A stretch of DNA of 64,000 nucleotides from the NCBI RefSeq assembly GCF_000023125.1, contig NC_013037.1, positions 2,294,001-2,358,000 of the forward strand, written 5' to 3'. The notes under the pieces are model-generated. The model saw only the letters and a list, made by a program, of their open reading frames with translations, did no database searches and was not told where the DNA came from. The DNA comes from Dyadobacter fermentans DSM 18053 (GTDB lineage Bacteria; Bacteroidota; Bacteroidia; Cytophagales; Spirosomataceae). Shown here piece by piece: positions 17,777-26,054 of the stretch. Each line of letters opens with the position of its first letter. Position 1 is the first letter of the stretch. Both the position numbers and the translations under genes were made by a program.

Positions 17777-18511
17777 ATGTCTTACAATTTGCTTGTGCAT
17801 CCACTGGAAATAGAATTTGTTTCCGGTCAGGGACTTGAAACAACCTATCCGGTGCTGATTGAGAACGGCCCGCAAAAAATCCTGGTTGACACTGGCTATG
17901 CCGGCTCCGCTGCATTGATTGAAAAGGCGCTTGGCGCACTGGGGACCGGATTTGATCAAATAACCGACATTGTGATAACACACCATGATCTGGACCATGT
18001 CGGCGGATTGCATGAAATATGTGAGCAGCATCCGCGCATCCGCGTCCATGCATCCGCACAGGAGGCGCAATTCATCAATGGCTCATGCAAAGCGCCCCGA
18101 CTTGTGCAAGCCGAATCCATGTTCGGTTCACTGCCGCCTTCCGACAGAGAATGGGCGCGTGCATTTCAATCGCAGCTCGAAGACATCCGGCCCGTGCCCG
18201 TTCACCACATTTTACAAGAGCACCCGGAACGTTTAGCAGGCATTCAAATCATCCCAACACCCGGTCATACCCCAGGGCACATCTCACTATATCTGCCTGA
18301 GCAAATGACATTGATTGCCGGCGACGCGGTGGTATATGTGAATGGAAAACTCGATATCGCCAACCCAGCATTTACGCTAGACCTGCCGGAAGCAGTCAAT
18401 TCGGTGAAAAAGATTGCAAACCTACGCGTAACGCAGCTGATTTGTTTTCATGGCGGCGTGGTCGAAAACTCACAGCCACTACTCGGAGAAATGTTGGGAG
18501 GTTATAGATAG
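17777..18511 (+). CDS. MBL-fold metallohydrolase
   Basis: 244 residues with the metallo-beta-lactamase fold. Zinc-binding motif THHDLDHVGG (HxxxDH form), second His region TPGHTPGHISLYLP, Asp in LIAGDAVVY, and terminal His in ICFHGGV. These are the expected metal ligands for a quorum-lactonase or glyoxalase II-type enzyme. No signal peptide, so cytoplasmic. The substrate is unknown. It directly precedes a racemase stub at 18521. Confidence 0.88.
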   Translation: MSYNLLVHPLEIEFVSGQGLETTYPVLIENGPQKILVDTGYAGSAALIEKALGALGTGFDQITDIVITHHDLDHVGGLHEICEQHPRIRVHASAQEAQFINGSCKAPRLVQAESMFGSLPPSDREWARAFQSQLEDIRPVPVHHILQEHPERLAGIQIIPTPGHTPGHISLYLPEQMTLIAGDAVVYVNGKLDIANPAFTLDLPEAVNSVKKIANLRVTQLICFHGGVVENSQPLLGEMLGGYR

Positions 18512-18520
18512 TCTATTAGC

Positions 18521-18590
18521 ATGAAAACAATTGCGAATACTTGGAGGAATGAGTTGGGAATCAACTGTGACCTACTACCACAGAAATGCT
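18521..18590 (+). pseudogene. 5' stub of an aspartate/glutamate racemase gene
   Basis: Starting at ATG 18521, removal of one C near 18534 gives MKTIGILGG, then MSWESTVTYYHRNA, which is the conserved N-terminus of the Asp/Glu/hydantoin racemase family. After about 23 codons the similarity stops and an unrelated stretch leads into a GNAT gene. So only the first 70 bp of the racemase gene remain, with a single-base insertion. Confidence 0.75.
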
Positions 18591-18620
18591 GTAACCTTTA
18601 TTTCTAGTCCAAGTCTCTAC

Positions 18621-19121
18621 ATGTCAACAATCAATATACGACCAGCCCATTTAGAGGACAAAATTGCATTACAAATGTTGTACAAGCGAACCATAGACTA
18701 CGCTTGTACAAACGATTATGACCAGCAACAGCGCGACGCCTGGAAACGAGGCACAGAAAATGAATCACGATGGGATCAAGCGATAAGCGAACAGTTCTTT
18801 GTAATTGCGGAAATGGATCGCGAGATAGTCGGCTTCGGCTCCCTGAAAAACGGATGTTACATAGACTTTATGTATACTGACTCACGCCACTTGCGCAAGG
18901 GTATCGGCTTAGCCATTTACAAGCAGCTGGAAGCACAAGCAATAGATCGGGGCACCCAGGTGCTGACAGCTGACGTTAGCAAAACAGCACGGCCGTTTTT
19001 TGAAAAGCAGGGCTTCTCTATCATTCGAGAAAATCACAATTTGATTCGAGGAGTCCTGATTACCAACTACCACATGCAAAAGAAGTCAATCGGCGACGCA
19101 GGCTTTCCCACCAGCCGCTAA
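18621..19121 (+). CDS. GNAT-family N-acetyltransferase
   Basis: 166 residues from ATG 18621 (MSTINIRPAHLEDKIALQML). The open frame extends upstream through the racemase stub, but the GNAT domain starts here. Motif A appears as FMYTDSRHLRKGIGLAIYKQL, followed by VSKTARPFFEKQGF, the usual end of the fold. It acetylates an unknown amine. The start is close to the end of the racemase fragment, so its native promoter may have been replaced. Confidence 0.85.
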   Translation: MSTINIRPAHLEDKIALQMLYKRTIDYACTNDYDQQQRDAWKRGTENESRWDQAISEQFFVIAEMDREIVGFGSLKNGCYIDFMYTDSRHLRKGIGLAIYKQLEAQAIDRGTQVLTADVSKTARPFFEKQGFSIIRENHNLIRGVLITNYHMQKKSIGDAGFPTSR

Positions 19122-19129
19122 ATAGATTT

Positions 19130-19306
19130 GTGTTGCCACGCAAGGGCAGTTTGGCTATGCTCAAACACGACGGTCAGTCCGGTCTCGACGCCTTCAAATC
19201 CCGCCCCTTCGATTTGTGCGTGCTCGATATCAAAATGCCAAAAAAAGACGGTTTCACGCTCGCTGAGGAAATCAAGCAGATCGACGAAACCATACCGATC
19301 ATTTTT
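19130..19306 (+). pseudogene. Response-regulator receiver-domain fragment
   Basis: The frame reads MLKHDGQSGLDAFKSRPF then DLCVLDIKMPKKDGFTLAEE and IDETIPIIF. This is the central part of a CheY-like domain, including the phospho-acceptor Asp in VLDIKMP. The N-terminal acidic pair, the Thr/Ser and Lys after IIF, and the DNA-binding domain are all missing. It ends within 3 bp of the stop of the convergent gene at 19309, so the 3' truncation coincides with that gene's boundary. Confidence 0.8.
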
Positions 19307-19308
19307 AA

Positions 19309-20553
19309 TTATATCCTGAGTCCAAAACCTATCCTTAAAGTGCCGAAGTGTATTGGTATGTCTGGTGAATCACTAAGTAAGTTTCGCCCCATGGCTCCAA
19401 AAATATCGACATACACACGCTTAAAGATGGATTGCTGATAACCTAGTGAAAGTCCTGGCCCAAAGTGTTGCTTGGATTGATAATGTCCCCACCTTGTTGT
19501 AGCATACCTAAGGAATTCAACATGTGGCGCAAAATATATTCCTGATAAATTGTTACCCCCGGTACCTTTCCGGATGTTCCGCTTTTGCAAGGCATAGAAC
19601 CGAAATTGAACAATTGGTTGCAGTTGGTAAGAGTAATCAAATATTTCATTGCCATCAGCTTTGTAGCTTCTACGAAACTCCTTCCGAAAATCTGAAAATA
19701 CCTGGGCATTGACAGAAAAGGGGCTTTGTCCGAATTTGCGCTCATAAGCGAATGCCGTCGTCAATTGAATTTTCCTCAATGACAATTCCAGACTTGGAAG
19801 GGACACCTTCCATTGTTTAAGGACGAACTGTTCACAGTTTAATATTTCACACAAAGGGGAACGGCTGGTGCGTTTCCAGTCGCCGATGGCCAACCCGATG
19901 TTGGTACGAGTGGTTATGGCCAGTTCCGTTGTTTGATCACCCGCTAACCATTCATTAGCCTGATAGTAACCATTTTGGTATGTCTGACGAAACAGGCCAA
20001 CTGCAAATTCAAATCTCCCCTGACTTAAAAATCTGCGTTGTAGTCCGAACTCGATCCCCATCCTGGATAATTTAAAACGCCTCCAGTCATATCGGATCCG
20101 ATGCTCATAGACTGCTGATAGAAAATTGCCGGTGAAATTGTTGGCACTTTTTTCCTGACTGATCCTTTTGGCCATATCGAAATACCATTTCCCTTGAACG
20201 TTTGCGACGAATGTACCAGCAAATTTAGGCGTGTAGTTATAGGGATTGGTAACCCCAATATTTACACCGATTGAGGCCGCAGGTAATATTTTAAACTCAT
20301 AGCCGATCTCATAAGTAAGGTTCCTGACTTCGGAGCTATAAAATCTACTAAGATTGTCAGGATAAAACCCCAACCCAAACTTCAACATATGCCGGGTGGG
20401 CACTTTTGTCATGAAGATATTTTCGTATCTGTCAATGAACCGCTGCTTGGTAAGTGTGTCGGTTTCCTGGCTAAAAGTCACTTTGATTGTATCTTGGGAA
20501 TACACTAATGGTGCTGCCAAGGAAAAAAAAAGTACGATTATATGGTTTCTCAT
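19309..20553 (-). CDS. Hypothetical outer-membrane protein
   Basis: 414 residues from the ATG at 20553 (MRNHIIVLFFSLAAPLVYSQ, good signal peptide); an upstream in-frame ATG adds eight residues and spoils the signal. The body is rich in alternating strands (LKFGLGFYPDNLSRFY, YEIGYEFKILPAASIGVNIG, VYVDIFGAMGRNLL) and ends GTLRIGFGLRI, as expected for an outer-membrane barrel. Family not recognised. It converges on the receiver fragment; the 3' end seems complete because it ends with an aromatic barrel strand. Confidence 0.72.
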   Translation of the reverse strand: MRNHIIVLFFSLAAPLVYSQDTIKVTFSQETDTLTKQRFIDRYENIFMTKVPTRHMLKFGLGFYPDNLSRFYSSEVRNLTYEIGYEFKILPAASIGVNIGVTNPYNYTPKFAGTFVANVQGKWYFDMAKRISQEKSANNFTGNFLSAVYEHRIRYDWRRFKLSRMGIEFGLQRRFLSQGRFEFAVGLFRQTYQNGYYQANEWLAGDQTTELAITTRTNIGLAIGDWKRTSRSPLCEILNCEQFVLKQWKVSLPSLELSLRKIQLTTAFAYERKFGQSPFSVNAQVFSDFRKEFRRSYKADGNEIFDYSYQLQPIVQFRFYALQKRNIRKGTGGNNLSGIYFAPHVEFLRYATTRWGHYQSKQHFGPGLSLGYQQSIFKRVYVDIFGAMGRNLLSDSPDIPIHFGTLRIGFGLRI

Positions 20554-20823
20554 TGACGGCTGGTGTTTTACACACAAGAGGTAATGTTATAATACTACCC
20601 GTTGTTACAAGGTGGATAAAAACCACCTGAATGGTTGTATGGGCTCGTTTAAGTTTTAAAAATATCCGGATCTTTGAGCGCTAATCAAACGTCTGTGATA
20701 AATTCAGCATAAAAGAAACGCGAAACGCAATCCAGAGTGAGTAGAATGCCCGCTGCTTGGGTGCATGCTAAATAAAGGCTGGCACAAAATCGAGCCAGTT
20801 TCTGAGCTACTACCGGAGCACAC
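20554..20823. other. Intergenic region upstream of the barrel gene
   Basis: Together with the terminator at 20824-20851 this fills the 337 bp between the barrel gene and a small minus-strand gene. I see no reading frame of coding character. It should contain the promoter for the barrel gene on its left side. Confidence 0.4.
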
Positions 20824-20851
20824 AAAAAAGGGCTAGAAAAAATCCTAGCCC
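20824..20851 (-). terminator. Rho-independent terminator after the 43-residue gene
   Basis: On the minus strand GGGCTAG (20845-20851) pairs with CTAGCCC (20830-20836) around an 8-base loop, followed by six T (20824-20829). It lies 40 bp past the stop of the small gene at 20891. Confidence 0.8.
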
Positions 20852-20890
20852 GTCGATAGCAGCGTATCGATTCTTTGAACTTTCAATTAG

Positions 20891-21022
20891 CTAATCGCCT
20901 TTTTTGTGCTTGTGTGGTTTCAAAGAAGGCGTGTTGCCCGGGGATTCCTTATTGTCCCGTTGGCGCTTGTCAGGCTCTTTTGTTGAGTCTGCAACTTTTT
21001 TAGGTCCTGGCTTAATTCCCAT
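20891..21022 (-). CDS. Small basic Lys/Pro-rich protein (43 aa)
   Basis: A 43-residue frame from ATG 21022 to TAG 20891, too short for routine calling. The protein begins MGIKPGPKKVADSTKEPDKR and ends PSLKPHKHKKGD; it is highly charged, with Lys, Asp, Pro and no hydrophobic core, so probably disordered. A strong terminator 40 bp downstream on the same strand supports transcription. No function is known to me. Confidence 0.55.
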   Translation of the reverse strand: MGIKPGPKKVADSTKEPDKRQRDNKESPGNTPSLKPHKHKKGD

Positions 21023-21416
21023 AGCTACATGTATGTTATGTTACAATCAAGCACATTAAACAAAAAAGCATGCCATTGCTTATTGCAGGATGATCGGGCT
21101 ATGAGCAATTAGGACGATCCGGCTATCAGCAATACCGACTTAGATCATAAATCCTTTATCTGATGGGTCAGCCTTTACCCACTCATCAAAATCAATCCTG
21201 CTCTCGTTTTGCTCTCTCGTAACTTTTGAAGCTTAAACCAAACATGATAATACAAAATTTTCTTAAATAGTACGTTTAATTCCGTTTGCAGATACGTACC
21301 CTCTTCTTGCCAAAAAATCTCTTTATGAAAACTGACTAGCTGTCGACGCCATTCCGTAGCATACGCCTCGCCTGAACTGATGTTATTTTACATATTCTGC
21401 TCTGCACTAAACTGAT
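21023..21416. other. Intergenic region, 394 bp, no clear gene
   Basis: Lies between divergent genes. It includes a near repeat, GGATGATCGGGCTAT and GGACGATCCGGCTAT (21089-21125), each followed by AGCAAT. A minus-strand run DFDEWVKADPSDKGFMI ends at about 21146 without a start codon and could be the tail of a lost gene. Promoters for both flanking genes must lie here. Confidence 0.4.
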
Positions 21417-22349
21417 ATGAAGATATTATTCTCGATCCTTCTCATTTTATTTGGCTGGTCGGCAGCTTGTTCACAGGCACTGTACAGCAGATCATTTGGG
21501 AATCCGAAACACCAGCCAATCATATTTTTACACGGTGGGCCAGGAAGCAGCAGTGTTTACTTTGAAGCTACAACCGCAAAGTTACTTGCCGATAAGGGAT
21601 TTTTTGTGATCATTTATGATCGACGGGGAGAAGGCCGCTCAAAGGATAGTACTGCCAAATTGAATTTTAATGAAGCATTCGCTGATTTGAGTGGCATTTA
21701 TAAAAAGTACAACCTAAGGTATGCCAGTCTGATCGGATTTAGCTTCGGCGGTTTGATAGCAACTCAATATGCTCAAATGCATCCTGGCATGGTCAGGGCA
21801 GTTGTGTTATGCAGTGCACTAATATCTCAGCAGAAATCGTATGAGACGATATTGAGCAAAACAAGGACGATTTATGAGCAAAGAAAGGACACGACAAATT
21901 TGAACGAACTAACCGCCATTGCTCAACTTAATCCTCGGTCTTTTGCATACCGTACATTGGTTTTCAGACATGCGTCGGCAAATGGCTTTTTCACACTTTC
22001 GGATCCTGATCACTTAGCAAAACGTATTTACGCCACTTATAAAACGGATACACTAATTAATAGCTATCTGAGAAATGAATCGGCAGTACATACATTTTGG
22101 CAGAATGAGAATCAAGTTAATATTGATGTGACGCCTATCCTAAATAGTTTGAGAAATGCAAACATGCCTATATTCGCATTATACGGGAAACAAGACGGAC
22201 TTTATTCCGATGAGCAAGTAAGTGGATTGAAATACCTGATTGGTAATTCAAATGTTAAATACCTTGATCGATGTTCCCACACTGTCTTCATTGATCAACA
22301 GTCGTTGTTTCTGTCAGCGCTAAGCACATGGCTCAAAAAAGCTAAGTAA
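21417..22349 (+). CDS. Secreted alpha/beta hydrolase
   Basis: 310 residues with signal peptide MKILFSILLILFGWSAACSQ. The HGGPG motif (FLHGGPGSSSVYF), YDRRGEGRS, nucleophile Ser in LIGFSFGGLIA, Asp in YGKQDGLYSDE and His in DRCSHTVFID form a complete S33-type triad. It is likely a periplasmic peptidase or esterase. It is a distant relative of the lipoprotein hydrolase at 16361 but AT-richer than its neighbours, which may indicate recent transfer. Confidence 0.85.
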   Translation: MKILFSILLILFGWSAACSQALYSRSFGNPKHQPIIFLHGGPGSSSVYFEATTAKLLADKGFFVIIYDRRGEGRSKDSTAKLNFNEAFADLSGIYKKYNLRYASLIGFSFGGLIATQYAQMHPGMVRAVVLCSALISQQKSYETILSKTRTIYEQRKDTTNLNELTAIAQLNPRSFAYRTLVFRHASANGFFTLSDPDHLAKRIYATYKTDTLINSYLRNESAVHTFWQNENQVNIDVTPILNSLRNANMPIFALYGKQDGLYSDEQVSGLKYLIGNSNVKYLDRCSHTVFIDQQSLFLSALSTWLKKAK

Positions 22350-22619
22350 GACTGCCAGCGGAAATCTCTACATACGTAGCCCCGATAGACCTCTTACTGT
22401 CTTACAAATCCCTGGTTATTTGAGACAAGTGCTAATTGTCAAGTTTCCAGCGCGTATGCGTGACCTTAATCGTGTTTCTGAATTGGAAGCCGGTGCCGCA
22501 AATCTTCCGATCGAGGACCCAAGAACTTTTATCCAGCGCAAACAGCAATAATTATGTCAGAAAACGGGCATTATTTGATACCAGGGTAAAGTAAGTTCTT
22601 CATCTATGACGGGCCTAGG

Positions 22620-23111
22620 TTACTTACGATTAAAAGGCTCTATGGCGGTATTGATTAAATCGGCAGATTTTTGAGTTCCGATTAGAAATTTGCTGCCGTT
22701 ATTCAGTTCAAGTGCGATCCCTTTATTTCCAGAAACATTATTGACTGTCCCATATTTACTGCTAAACCTCCATCCATAACCTACAAAACTGTAAGTTGTA
22801 AATTGGATTGATTTTATTTCTTGCCAAGAAATGGTTTTAGCCTTTTTGGGGAACGGAAGCCAGACAAAATGCACCCCTTCTTCGCTTATCGTGCTGACTA
22901 ACCTAACATTGAATGCATAGATTACTAACAAGATGATTGCTGGAAAAAGCGCGATTAATAGATTGAATATCAACTCTACTGGGCCAAAAGCGTTTTCATT
23001 TAGTATAGAAATCGTTAAGTCTCCAACTAAAATCACTTCGATCAAAATCAAAATAACAACCATCCAAACTGGTCTAAACTTTTGTTCTTCTTGGAATACT
23101 ATCGGCTTCAT
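22620..23111 (-). CDS. Hypothetical membrane protein with PH-like domain
   Basis: 163 residues: two transmembrane segments near residues 15-37 and 45-68 (VWMVVILILIEVILVGDLTI and LIFNLLIALFPAIILLVIYA) and a C-terminal beta-rich segment with ISWQEIKSIQFTTYSFVGYG and GIALELNNGSKFLIGTQ, resembling bacterial PH-like domains. The start overlaps the small upstream gene as ATGA, so the two are probably coupled. Function unknown. Confidence 0.7.
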   Translation of the reverse strand: MKPIVFQEEQKFRPVWMVVILILIEVILVGDLTISILNENAFGPVELIFNLLIALFPAIILLVIYAFNVRLVSTISEEGVHFVWLPFPKKAKTISWQEIKSIQFTTYSFVGYGWRFSSKYGTVNNVSGNKGIALELNNGSKFLIGTQKSADLINTAIEPFNRK

Positions 23112-23308
23112 AACGGCTCTATTCTGTTTTGAGTCAAAGCGGTGCGAGTCAGTTTAACAAATTCCCATACGGTACCGACGATCACTACTATTCCTATTCC
23201 CCCAAGCCATAAATATAGCGCGGTAAAATGTTTTACTCGCCCAGAAGTTGGCAAAAAGGCCCTCCCGCTGGCAGAATCTAAGCAGGCCTCAATCGTATCC
23301 ACCCCCAA
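23108..23308 (-). CDS. Small single-pass membrane protein, 5' end uncertain
   Basis: 66 residues containing one strong transmembrane segment (LYLWLGGIGIVVIVGTVWEF) before a basic tail. Its stop overlaps the start of the next gene by 4 bp (ATGA), which supports translation. The true start is unclear because an IS3-family element begins 53 bp upstream and may have removed the native promoter or 5' end. No family recognised. Confidence 0.5.
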   Translation of the reverse strand: MGVDTIEACLDSASGRAFLPTSGRVKHFTALYLWLGGIGIVVIVGTVWEFVKLTRTALTQNRIEPL

Positions 23309-23419
23309 AACCCCTTACATCCTCTTGTTCTGTGTTCCGTCATTTAGCATAAAATGAGTTTGACGTGGTTCCTTTTTGGTTTACACTTCTTGCTGGTTAG
23401 TAATTGATTTTATTTCTGT

Positions 23420-24100
23420 TTAACCAGTTTTTCGGTAGTATTCAGTTTCGAATGCTACGGGGTTTCGGTAATTTAAAGAGGAATGTAACCTCCGGGTGTT
23501 ATAATACCCGTCGATGTATTCAAAAAGTACGGATCTCAATACCTCGAGGTTGATATATCCTCCTTTGGGAATACTCAGTTCGGCCTTTAATCGACTCCAC
23601 AATGACTCCGCACAGGCATTGTCGTAGGGATCGTCAGCTCGCGACATGCTTTGTTTCAATCTGAAAGTTTTGACTACTTGCTTCATTCTACGTGACAGAT
23701 ATTGACCTCCCCGGTCAGAATGAATTATTAGACCAGGCTTAATTCCTCGCTTCAACAGCGCTTTTTCCAATGGCTCCCTCACCAGATTTTCCTGCATATT
23801 CTCATCAAGCTTCCAACTGACAATCTGGCGAGAGAACAGATCCATCCAGATACACAAATATGCCCATTTACCACCTTTTAGTGGCATGTAGGTAATATCC
23901 GACACCCATATCGCATCGGGGTGATCCGGCTTTGGCTGATCGAGAAGCAGATTATCGCAAATCCGTTTGCCGTGTTTACTGTCAGTAGTCCTTGGAATGA
24001 ATCTGGGAGGCTGGATCGCTTTCAAACCCTCTCTTCGCATGATTTCAACCACCTTTCGACGGCCGATTCTGATGCCTTTTTGCTTCAAGGATTTGTCCCG
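23420..24100 (-). pseudogene. IS3 transposase OrfB, C-terminal part (disrupted)
   Basis: Contains the rve/DDE integrase core: DAIWVSDITYMPLKGGKWAY (first Asp), LIIHSDRGGQYLSRRMKQVV (second Asp), and NACAESLWSRLKAEL (Glu). The host frame begins DKSLKQKGIRIGRRKVVEIM next to the inner IS boundary. Joined to the piece at 25398-25600 it gives ELS-R-DKSLKQKG in frame, so the gene was intact before the second insertion. Now it lacks its N-terminus and start codon. Confidence 0.9.
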
Positions 24101-24134
24101 TCCTGATATAGGTTGACACAATCAAAGTCAACTA

Positions 24135-24542
24135 ATGGAAGAACAAGACTTTAAGTGTTACAAGAAGCGTACTCAGAAAGATTACAGTTTGGCCTTCAAA
24201 CTATCGATTGTGGATGCAGTCGAAAAAGGTGAGTTGACCTACAAGCAAGCCCAGCTCCGGCATGGCATTCAGGGAAGGAGTACTGTTTTGGTTTGGCTCA
24301 GAAAACATGGTAGATTAGATTGGAAAGAATCTGAAACCATGAAAAAAGACACACCCAATAAAAAGATCCGGGAACTGGAAAGGAAGCTGAAACGGCTTGA
24401 ACAGGAAAAACATGTGCTTAATACGGCCATCGATATTGCTGACAGCCAGTTTGGTACCGACATCAGAAAAAAGTATTTGAGCCTGTTGTCAGAAGCTGCG
24501 GATCAGGCTCAAAAAGAGAGCGGCTCCCCGTCGGATTCGTAG
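24135..24542 (+). CDS. IS3-family transposase OrfA
   Basis: 135 residues. Helix-turn-helix N-terminus (KDYSLAFKLSIVDAVEKGEL, then LRHGIQGRSTVLVWLRKHG) and a leucine-zipper coiled coil (IRELERKLKRLEQEKHVLNTA), as expected for IS3 OrfA. The last codons overlap orfB in the -1 frame at an AAAAAG stretch near 24515, where ribosomes probably shift to make the OrfAB fusion transposase. It reads from just inside the left inverted repeat. Confidence 0.9.
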   Translation: MEEQDFKCYKKRTQKDYSLAFKLSIVDAVEKGELTYKQAQLRHGIQGRSTVLVWLRKHGRLDWKESETMKKDTPNKKIRELERKLKRLEQEKHVLNTAIDIADSQFGTDIRKKYLSLLSEAADQAQKESGSPSDS

Positions 24543-24604
24543 CGAAAGTACTGGGTTATAGCCGCCAGTACTTTTATAAACATTGTAAATCAGCACAGTT
24601 ACGG

Positions 24605-25375
24605 GTGCAACGAGAATCACAAGTGAAGACCTTGGTTGAACGAGAGCGAAAGCTTTTGCCACGTTTGGGTACCAGAAAGCTTTATCATCAGCTCAGGGAG
24701 TCCCTAAGCGCATCCCAAATCAGGTTCGGGCGTGATCAACTGTTTGATTTAATGCGAAAACATAGGATGCTGATCGTTCCTAAGCGGAGATATGTGCAAA
24801 CAACGATGTCAAAACACTGGCTTAGAAAGTATCCAAACCTGGCCAAAGATTTGAAGGTAACCAGGCCCGACCAGCTATGGGTAAGTGACATCACCTACCT
24901 GAAAACCGATGAAGGGAATTGCTACCTAAACCTGGTAACAGACGCATATAGCAGGAAAATAATGGGCTATGCAATTGCTGATAATATGGAAGCGGTTGAA
25001 ATGAAAAAGGCTTTCCAAATGGCTGTTAAGTGCAGTATGAATGGACTTGAAGGTCTTATCCATCATTCTGACAGAGGATTACAGTATTGTAGTGCCGAAT
25101 ACACCAGTATTGCGAGGTTTAACCATATCAATATCAGCATGACCGAAAACTCTGACCCATACGAGAATGCATTAGCAGAAAGGATGAACAAAACGATGAA
25201 GGAAGAATTTGGACTAGGAAATATTTTACCTTCCAGGAAACTGGCAGGTCATCTGGTCGATGAAGCCGTTCAGCTTTACAACAATTACAGACCACATCTG
25301 TCCTTACAAATGCAAACACCTGAATACATTTACAAACAAAAATCCCAGTCACAGAAGCAACTGGGATCATTATAA
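24605..25375 (+). CDS. IS3-family transposase OrfB (integrase core)
   Basis: 256 residues from GTG 24605; the frame is open further upstream (RLPVGFVAKVLGYSRQYFYK) to the overlap with orfA, so the native product is likely an OrfAB fusion made by -1 frameshifting. DDE residues are visible: LWVSDITYLKTDEGNCYLN (Asp), LIHHSDRGLQYCS (Asp), and NALAERMNKTMKEEFGL (Glu). HTH_21-type region LGTRKLYHQLRESL lies before the core. Apparently intact and possibly active. Confidence 0.9.
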   Translation: MQRESQVKTLVERERKLLPRLGTRKLYHQLRESLSASQIRFGRDQLFDLMRKHRMLIVPKRRYVQTTMSKHWLRKYPNLAKDLKVTRPDQLWVSDITYLKTDEGNCYLNLVTDAYSRKIMGYAIADNMEAVEMKKAFQMAVKCSMNGLEGLIHHSDRGLQYCSAEYTSIARFNHINISMTENSDPYENALAERMNKTMKEEFGLGNILPSRKLAGHLVDEAVQLYNNYRPHLSLQMQTPEYIYKQKSQSQKQLGSL

Positions 25376-25397
25376 AACCTGTCAACCTATTTCAGGA

Positions 25398-25600
25398 CGA
25401 CTCAATTCCTTGATTCGTCGACTGCCGTAGCGTTTCATGTTCCGGATAAATTCGATCCGAACTTCATGCTTTGGACGGTTATATTTCTTGTCCGCATTAT
25501 GACTTTCTCCGCGCCTGTATCGGTAGTAGGCCGTTCTGCTAACGTCGAATAATCGACATAGGTAGCTTACTTTATTCGTCTTCGACAGGTTGAAAATCAA
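25398..25600 (-). pseudogene. IS3 transposase OrfB, N-terminal part (disrupted)
   Basis: Reads KVSYLCRLFDVSRTAYYRYR, then FIRNMKRYGSRRIKEL, the start of an IS3 OrfB, and stops at the border of the inner IS. The remaining C-terminal part is at 23420-24100. The apparent C-terminus (SRPEIG) is encoded by the inserted element. Confidence 0.88.
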
Positions 25601-25614
25601 GTCATAGACGTCTC

Positions 25615-25926
25615 TCAGTCGGACTTGCTGAAAAGACCTAACGCCTTTTTTAGTATCTCACGGTCGGTTTTTAAGCGTTCGTTCTCAGCCCGCAATCTTG
25701 CATTCTCAGCCGCAAGCTTCGCAGACTTACTGCTTTCACTATCGCCCGTTTTCGTTTTTGTCTTCATCGTCGCCATGCTTTTCCAACGATAAAGAAGATT
25801 TTCTGCAATTCCAAAACTCTGGGAAAGTTCTCGCGCACTCCTGCCGGACATTAGCATTGTAGTCAGTTCTTGCTTGAAATCAGCATCATAACTTCTTCGG
25901 GATTTTACCCCAAATCGCTTTTCCAT
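25615..25926 (-). CDS. IS3-family transposase OrfA of the outer element
   Basis: 103 residues from ATG 25926 (MEKRFGVKSRRSYDADFKQE); an ATG six codons upstream is less likely because the family starts here. Helix-turn-helix segment LSQSFGIAENLLYRWKSM and a coiled coil (KLAAENARLRAENERLKTDR) ending in ILKKALGLFSKSD are typical. Intact, but its partner orfB is broken, so the outer element cannot move by itself. Confidence 0.88.
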   Translation of the reverse strand: MEKRFGVKSRRSYDADFKQELTTMLMSGRSARELSQSFGIAENLLYRWKSMATMKTKTKTGDSESSKSAKLAAENARLRAENERLKTDREILKKALGLFSKSD

Positions 25927-26054
25927 TGCACTTAGGTTGTGCAAGAATGTGTGCCGCTTTTTGGAGCCACCTTAGTTATCCGAATCATATAACTGGCTAG
26001 TAAGAATACATGCCTACGAGTCAAACTCTGGACCGAACGATTGACGCGACAATC

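Larger units (their letters stand above)
24101..25397 (+). mobile_element. Inner IS3-family insertion sequence, inserted in the outer orfB
   Basis: 1297 bp with terminal inverted repeats TCCTGATATAGGTTGACA (left) and TCCTGAAATAGGTTGACA (right, reverse complement), 17 of 18 identical. Both flanks show CG (24099-24100 and 25398-25399); removing the element plus one CG restores the outer transposase frame exactly. A 2-bp duplication is shorter than the usual 3 bp for IS3, so the true ends could differ by a base or two. Transcription is opposite to the host element. Confidence 0.88.
23361..25974 (-). mobile_element. IS3-family insertion sequence, interrupted by a second IS3-family element
   Basis: Bounded by imperfect inverted repeats (TGACGTGGTTCC at 23361 and TAAGGTGGCTCC reading in from 25974, then ACAC and TTCTTGC on both sides) and flanked by a 3-bp direct repeat GTT (23358-23360 and 25975-25977), the usual IS3 target duplication. 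Its orfA (25615-25926) and orfB lie on the minus strand. OrfB is split by the element at 24101-25397. Without that insert it would be about 1.3 kb, normal for IS3. Confidence 0.88.

Noticed and set aside
22350..22619. Possible gene fragment (VFLNWKPVPQIFRSRTQELL)
   Set aside because: No recognised family and no start; too little to support a pseudogene call.
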